A DNA stretch of 16,381 nt from Ilumatobacteraceae bacterium (lineage in GTDB: Bacteria; Actinomycetota; Acidimicrobiia; Acidimicrobiales; Ilumatobacteraceae). The stretch covers positions 1-16,381 of the forward strand of contig SKFX01000040.1 in the NCBI GenBank assembly GCA_007117775.1, given 5' to 3'. Below the pieces are notes generated by a model. The model ran no database searches, was not told where the DNA came from, and worked only from the letters and a program-made list of their open reading frames with translations. Position 1 is the first letter of the stretch. Each line of letters opens with the position of its first letter. This document shows positions 13,868 through 16,381 of the stretch, in pieces. The translations under genes were made by a program, and so were the position numbers.

Positions 13868-14787
13868 CTGAGCGCGATGACCCCAGCAGCGGGATCGAAG
13901 GTGCCATAGCGCGGCGAGACATGCACATCGGCGGTGCGCGCCGCAGTGCGGAACCGAGTCTGTGGTTCGGCCAATAATTCGCCGATCGGTTCATCGGAGA
14001 CCAGTGCGTACTCGGGCAGCACGATCACATGGTGTCCGAAGCGACTCTCGACCGGGCCCACGGGGACACCGATCTCGGCATCGAGGGCCGCTTCGACGAA
14101 TTCGGCGATGAACATCTGCGCGAACTCGTCACGACCCATGCACCCCAAGAACCCGCCGTCAGGGGCCGATCCCGCATCGACCGAGCGTTCGGCGGCGAGT
14201 GCGACGAAGTCCGCACCGGCGCGCAGTTCAACCAGCACCTCGCGGGCCTCGACATCGGTGTCGGTGAGGATATGGGAACTGCACACGATGCCCGATCCAT
14301 CCGGCCCGAGCGAATAGATCGCTGCCAGTTCGGCATCGTCGAGGGTGGCCGGAGGGGTTTCGCTCCAGGTCTGGATCACGCTCTGCTGGCGGATCTGCAG
14401 ATCGCGCAGCACCTCGGGGGTCGATATCGCCCATTGCGGCCCGAATGCACCGGTCAACTCGGCGGTGGCGCGGTCGCGCGCCTCTTGTGAGACCGTCACC
14501 CCGGCGGTGCTCAGTTCCTGATCGAGGATCTCGGTGATCAACCAGGTGTTGAGGACCTCGGTCGCCAGTGCGCGCTCGACGGTGACCCGTTCACCATCGG
14601 GCCCTCCGGCGGTCGCGGTCACCAAGGCGTCGAAGTCGGCGCGCGACAAGGTCGCGTCACCCACCCGGGCCACCGAAGCAGGAGAGCTGACGTCACCACA
14701 GCCGACGAGGCCGACCGCGGCGACGATACCGGCAGCAACGATGGTGCGCCGGCGGCGCCGAGGGGTGGTCTCGGTGGAACTGGACAT
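13864..14787 (-). CDS. Parvulin-type peptidyl-prolyl isomerase lipoprotein (PrsA/SurA-like)
   Basis: Extracytoplasmic folding factor. The 307-residue protein has a basic n-region (RRRRR at 10-14), a hydrophobic segment (15-28) and a lipobox ending LVGC, so Cys30 should be lipidated. A SurA-N-like helical region covers about 40-150. The rotamase domain (about 168-258) has CSSHILTDTD (169-178) with the conserved His172, AAERSVDAGSAPDGGFLG (198-215) and FGHHVIVLPEY (250-260) with the second conserved His. The tail SPRYGTFDPAAG (291-302) is shared with actinobacterial SurA-like proteins encoded near mazG. Two extra cysteines, Cys169 and Cys216, flank the rotamase domain. The start is ATG at 14787, 29 nt after mfd; the stop overlaps mazG (ATGA). 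Confidence 0.9.
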   Translation of the reverse strand: MSSSTETTPRRRRRTIVAAGIVAAVGLVGCGDVSSPASVARVGDATLSRADFDALVTATAGGPDGERVTVERALATEVLNTWLITEILDQELSTAGVTVSQEARDRATAELTGAFGPQWAISTPEVLRDLQIRQQSVIQTWSETPPATLDDAELAAIYSLGPDGSGIVCSSHILTDTDVEAREVLVELRAGADFVALAAERSVDAGSAPDGGFLGCMGRDEFAQMFIAEFVEAALDAEIGVPVGPVESRFGHHVIVLPEYALVSDEPIGELLAEPQTRFRTAARTADVHVSPRYGTFDPAAGVIALR

Positions 14788-14816
14788 GATCTGAACCTAC
14801 CGCTCTGGTGCTGAGA

Positions 14817-16381
14817 TCAGAGCGCACCGTCATCATCGCCGCCGTTGGCGACGGTGATGAGTTCGCGCAGGAAGTCGCTCAGGTGCACGGCTGCCTCGAC
14901 CCGGCCGCGCTGCACCGCCGTTGGCAACGGCAGGATCAGCTGGGACTGGTCCTGTTTGTACTTGGCATCGCGTGCCAGGCGCGAGAGCCGCAGCGTTTCG
15001 CTCACCTTCAATTCCACCGGCGACAGACGGGCTCGATCGCCGGTGACCGTGATCTCGCGGACGCCGACGCGTACACATTCGCTGCGCAGCACCGCAATGT
15101 TCAGCAGTGACTCCGCGACACCGGGCAGTGGACCGTAGCGGTCCTGCCATTCACTGCGCAGATCGTCGATCTCTGAGATGCTGGTGGCCATCGACAGCCG
15201 GCGGTAGGCCTCGAGACGCAGCTCGGTGGAGTCGATGTAGTCGGCCGGCAGATGGGCGTCGGTGGGGACATCGATACGGATCTCGACGGGCTCGGGGATG
15301 GGCTCGCCCTTCATCTCAGAGACGACCTCGGTCACCATCTGGCAGTACAGGTCGTAGCCCACCGCCGCGATATGGCCCGACTGGGCCTCGCCGAGCAGAT
15401 TCCCCGCACCGCGGATCTCAAGGTCGCGCATCGCGATCTTGAACCCCGAGCCGAGTTCGGTCGATTCACCGATGGTCCGCAGCCGTTCATAGGCCTCCTC
15501 TGACATCGGCTGGTCGGGGGGATGGAACAGATATGCGTACGCCCGGCTGATCCCGCGCCCGACCCGGCCGCGCAGCTGATGCAACTGGCCGAGGCCCAAT
15601 AGGTCGGCTCGTTCGACCACAAGGGTGTTGACCGCTGGCATATCGATCCCCGACTCGATGATCGTGGTGCAGACCAGCACGTCGTAGCGGCCCTCCCAGA
15701 AGTCGAGCACCACCTGTTCGAGGGTGCCCTCGTCCAATTGGCCGTGGGCGACGGCGATCCGGGCTTCGGGGACGAGTTCGCGCAGTCGCGCTGCGGCATG
15801 TTCGATGGAGCGGACCCGGTTGTGGACCCAGAAGACCTGGCCTTCGCGCAACAGTTCGCGCCGGATCGCCTCGATGGCGACGCGTTCGTCGTATTCGCCG
15901 ACATGGGTGAGGATCGGCTGGCGATCCGCCGGTGGGGTCTGCAGCAGCGACAGGTCGCGGATGCCCACCAGCGACATTTCGAGGGTGCGCGGGATCGGTG
16001 TGGCCGACAGTGTCAGCACATCGACATCGGTGCGCAACTGTTTCATGGCCTCTTTGTGCTGGACGCCGAAACGCTGGTCCTCGTCGACGACCAGCAGTCC
16101 GAGATCTCGGAACGAGACATCGTCGCCCAAGAGTCGGTGAGTCCCGATCACACAGTCGACCTCGCCCGATGCCACCGCCTCGATGACGGCGCGGGCCTGC
16201 GCGGCGGTGAGGAAACGCGAAAGCACCTCGACGCGGATCGGATAGCCGGCGAATCGGTCAGCGAAGGTGCTGCCGTGCTGATTGGCCAACAGTGTGGTCG
16301 GTGCCAGCACCGCAACCTGTTTGCCGTCCTGGATGGCCTTGAATGCGGCGCGGATGGCGACCTCGGTCTTGCCGAAGCCCA
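14817..16381 (-). CDS. mfd: Transcription-repair coupling factor Mfd (partial, N-terminus off the right edge)
   Basis: ATP-driven translocase that displaces stalled RNA polymerase at DNA lesions and recruits nucleotide excision repair. About 521 residues remain, agreeing with the part of the roughly 1150-residue protein that follows Walker A. Visible are Walker A (GFGKTEVAIRAAF, at the right edge), LAPTTLLANQH, DEDQRFGVQHKE as motif II, LSATPIPRTLEMSL as motif III, ESGIDMPAVNTLVVERADLLG, and QLRGRVGRGISRAYAYLF as motif VI, then the C-terminal TRCF domain (DVPTDAHLPADYI, YIDSTELRLEAYRRL). The missing front should hold the UvrB-homology and RNA polymerase-interaction domains. Motif II has an Asp at the third position, where Glu is usual; see findings. 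The gene stops 29 nt before the foldase gene. Confidence 0.97.
   Translation of the reverse strand, partial: GFGKTEVAIRAAFKAIQDGKQVAVLAPTTLLANQHGSTFADRFAGYPIRVEVLSRFLTAAQARAVIEAVASGEVDCVIGTHRLLGDDVSFRDLGLLVVDEDQRFGVQHKEAMKQLRTDVDVLTLSATPIPRTLEMSLVGIRDLSLLQTPPADRQPILTHVGEYDERVAIEAIRRELLREGQVFWVHNRVRSIEHAAARLRELVPEARIAVAHGQLDEGTLEQVVLDFWEGRYDVLVCTTIIESGIDMPAVNTLVVERADLLGLGQLHQLRGRVGRGISRAYAYLFHPPDQPMSEEAYERLRTIGESTELGSGFKIAMRDLEIRGAGNLLGEAQSGHIAAVGYDLYCQMVTEVVSEMKGEPIPEPVEIRIDVPTDAHLPADYIDSTELRLEAYRRLSMATSISEIDDLRSEWQDRYGPLPGVAESLLNIAVLRSECVRVGVREITVTGDRARLSPVELKVSETLRLSRLARDAKYKQDQSQLILPLPTAVQRGRVEAAVHLSDFLRELITVANGGDDDGAL

Overview
The window is about 16.4 kb of high-GC DNA in which every gene I can support lies on the minus strand, so transcription runs from the right edge to the left. 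Family membership and gene order (mfd, SurA-like lipoprotein, mazG, DUF4032 protein, eno, ftsB-like) point to an actinobacterium. The YabN-like methylase fused to MazG and the form II molybdenum hydroxylases would fit a deep-branching group such as Acidimicrobiia, but this placement is an inference, because no rRNA is present.

Right part (16381 to 9180), a housekeeping block. It holds the C-terminal half of transcription-repair coupling factor Mfd (its N-terminus is beyond the right edge), a parvulin-type foldase lipoprotein, a two-part YabN-like/MazG nucleotide pyrophosphohydrolase, a kinase-like DUF4032 protein, enolase, and an FtsB/DivIC-type division protein. The foldase and mazG share an ATGA stop/start overlap, and mazG and the DUF4032 gene are 6 nt apart.

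Middle part (9085 to 2256), a compact seven-gene run. It begins with a complete molybdenum-hydroxylase large subunit (CoxL/xanthine dehydrogenase family) that has a strong ribosome binding site. A GNAT acetyltransferase follows 4 nt later, then an ABC-2 exporter (one ATPase and two permeases of equal length), a HAD phosphatase and a small three-helix membrane protein. Four of the six junctions are 4-bp ATGA overlaps; the other two are gaps of 4 and 11 nt. This is very probably one transcription unit.

Left part (2080 to 1), a second molybdenum hydroxylase. A [2Fe-2S] small subunit (coxS-like) is followed by a second large subunit that runs off the left edge. The order S-L is that of form II enzymes, so an FAD (M) subunit is expected just outside the window. 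Both large subunits carry the loop AYRGAGR rather than the AYRCSFR of true CO dehydrogenase, so neither should be called a CO dehydrogenase and their substrates are unknown.

No tRNA, rRNA, CRISPR array, transposase or prophage gene was seen, and no gap between genes exceeds about 180 bases. The item most worth following is the orphan large subunit embedded in the acetyltransferase/exporter/phosphatase operon.
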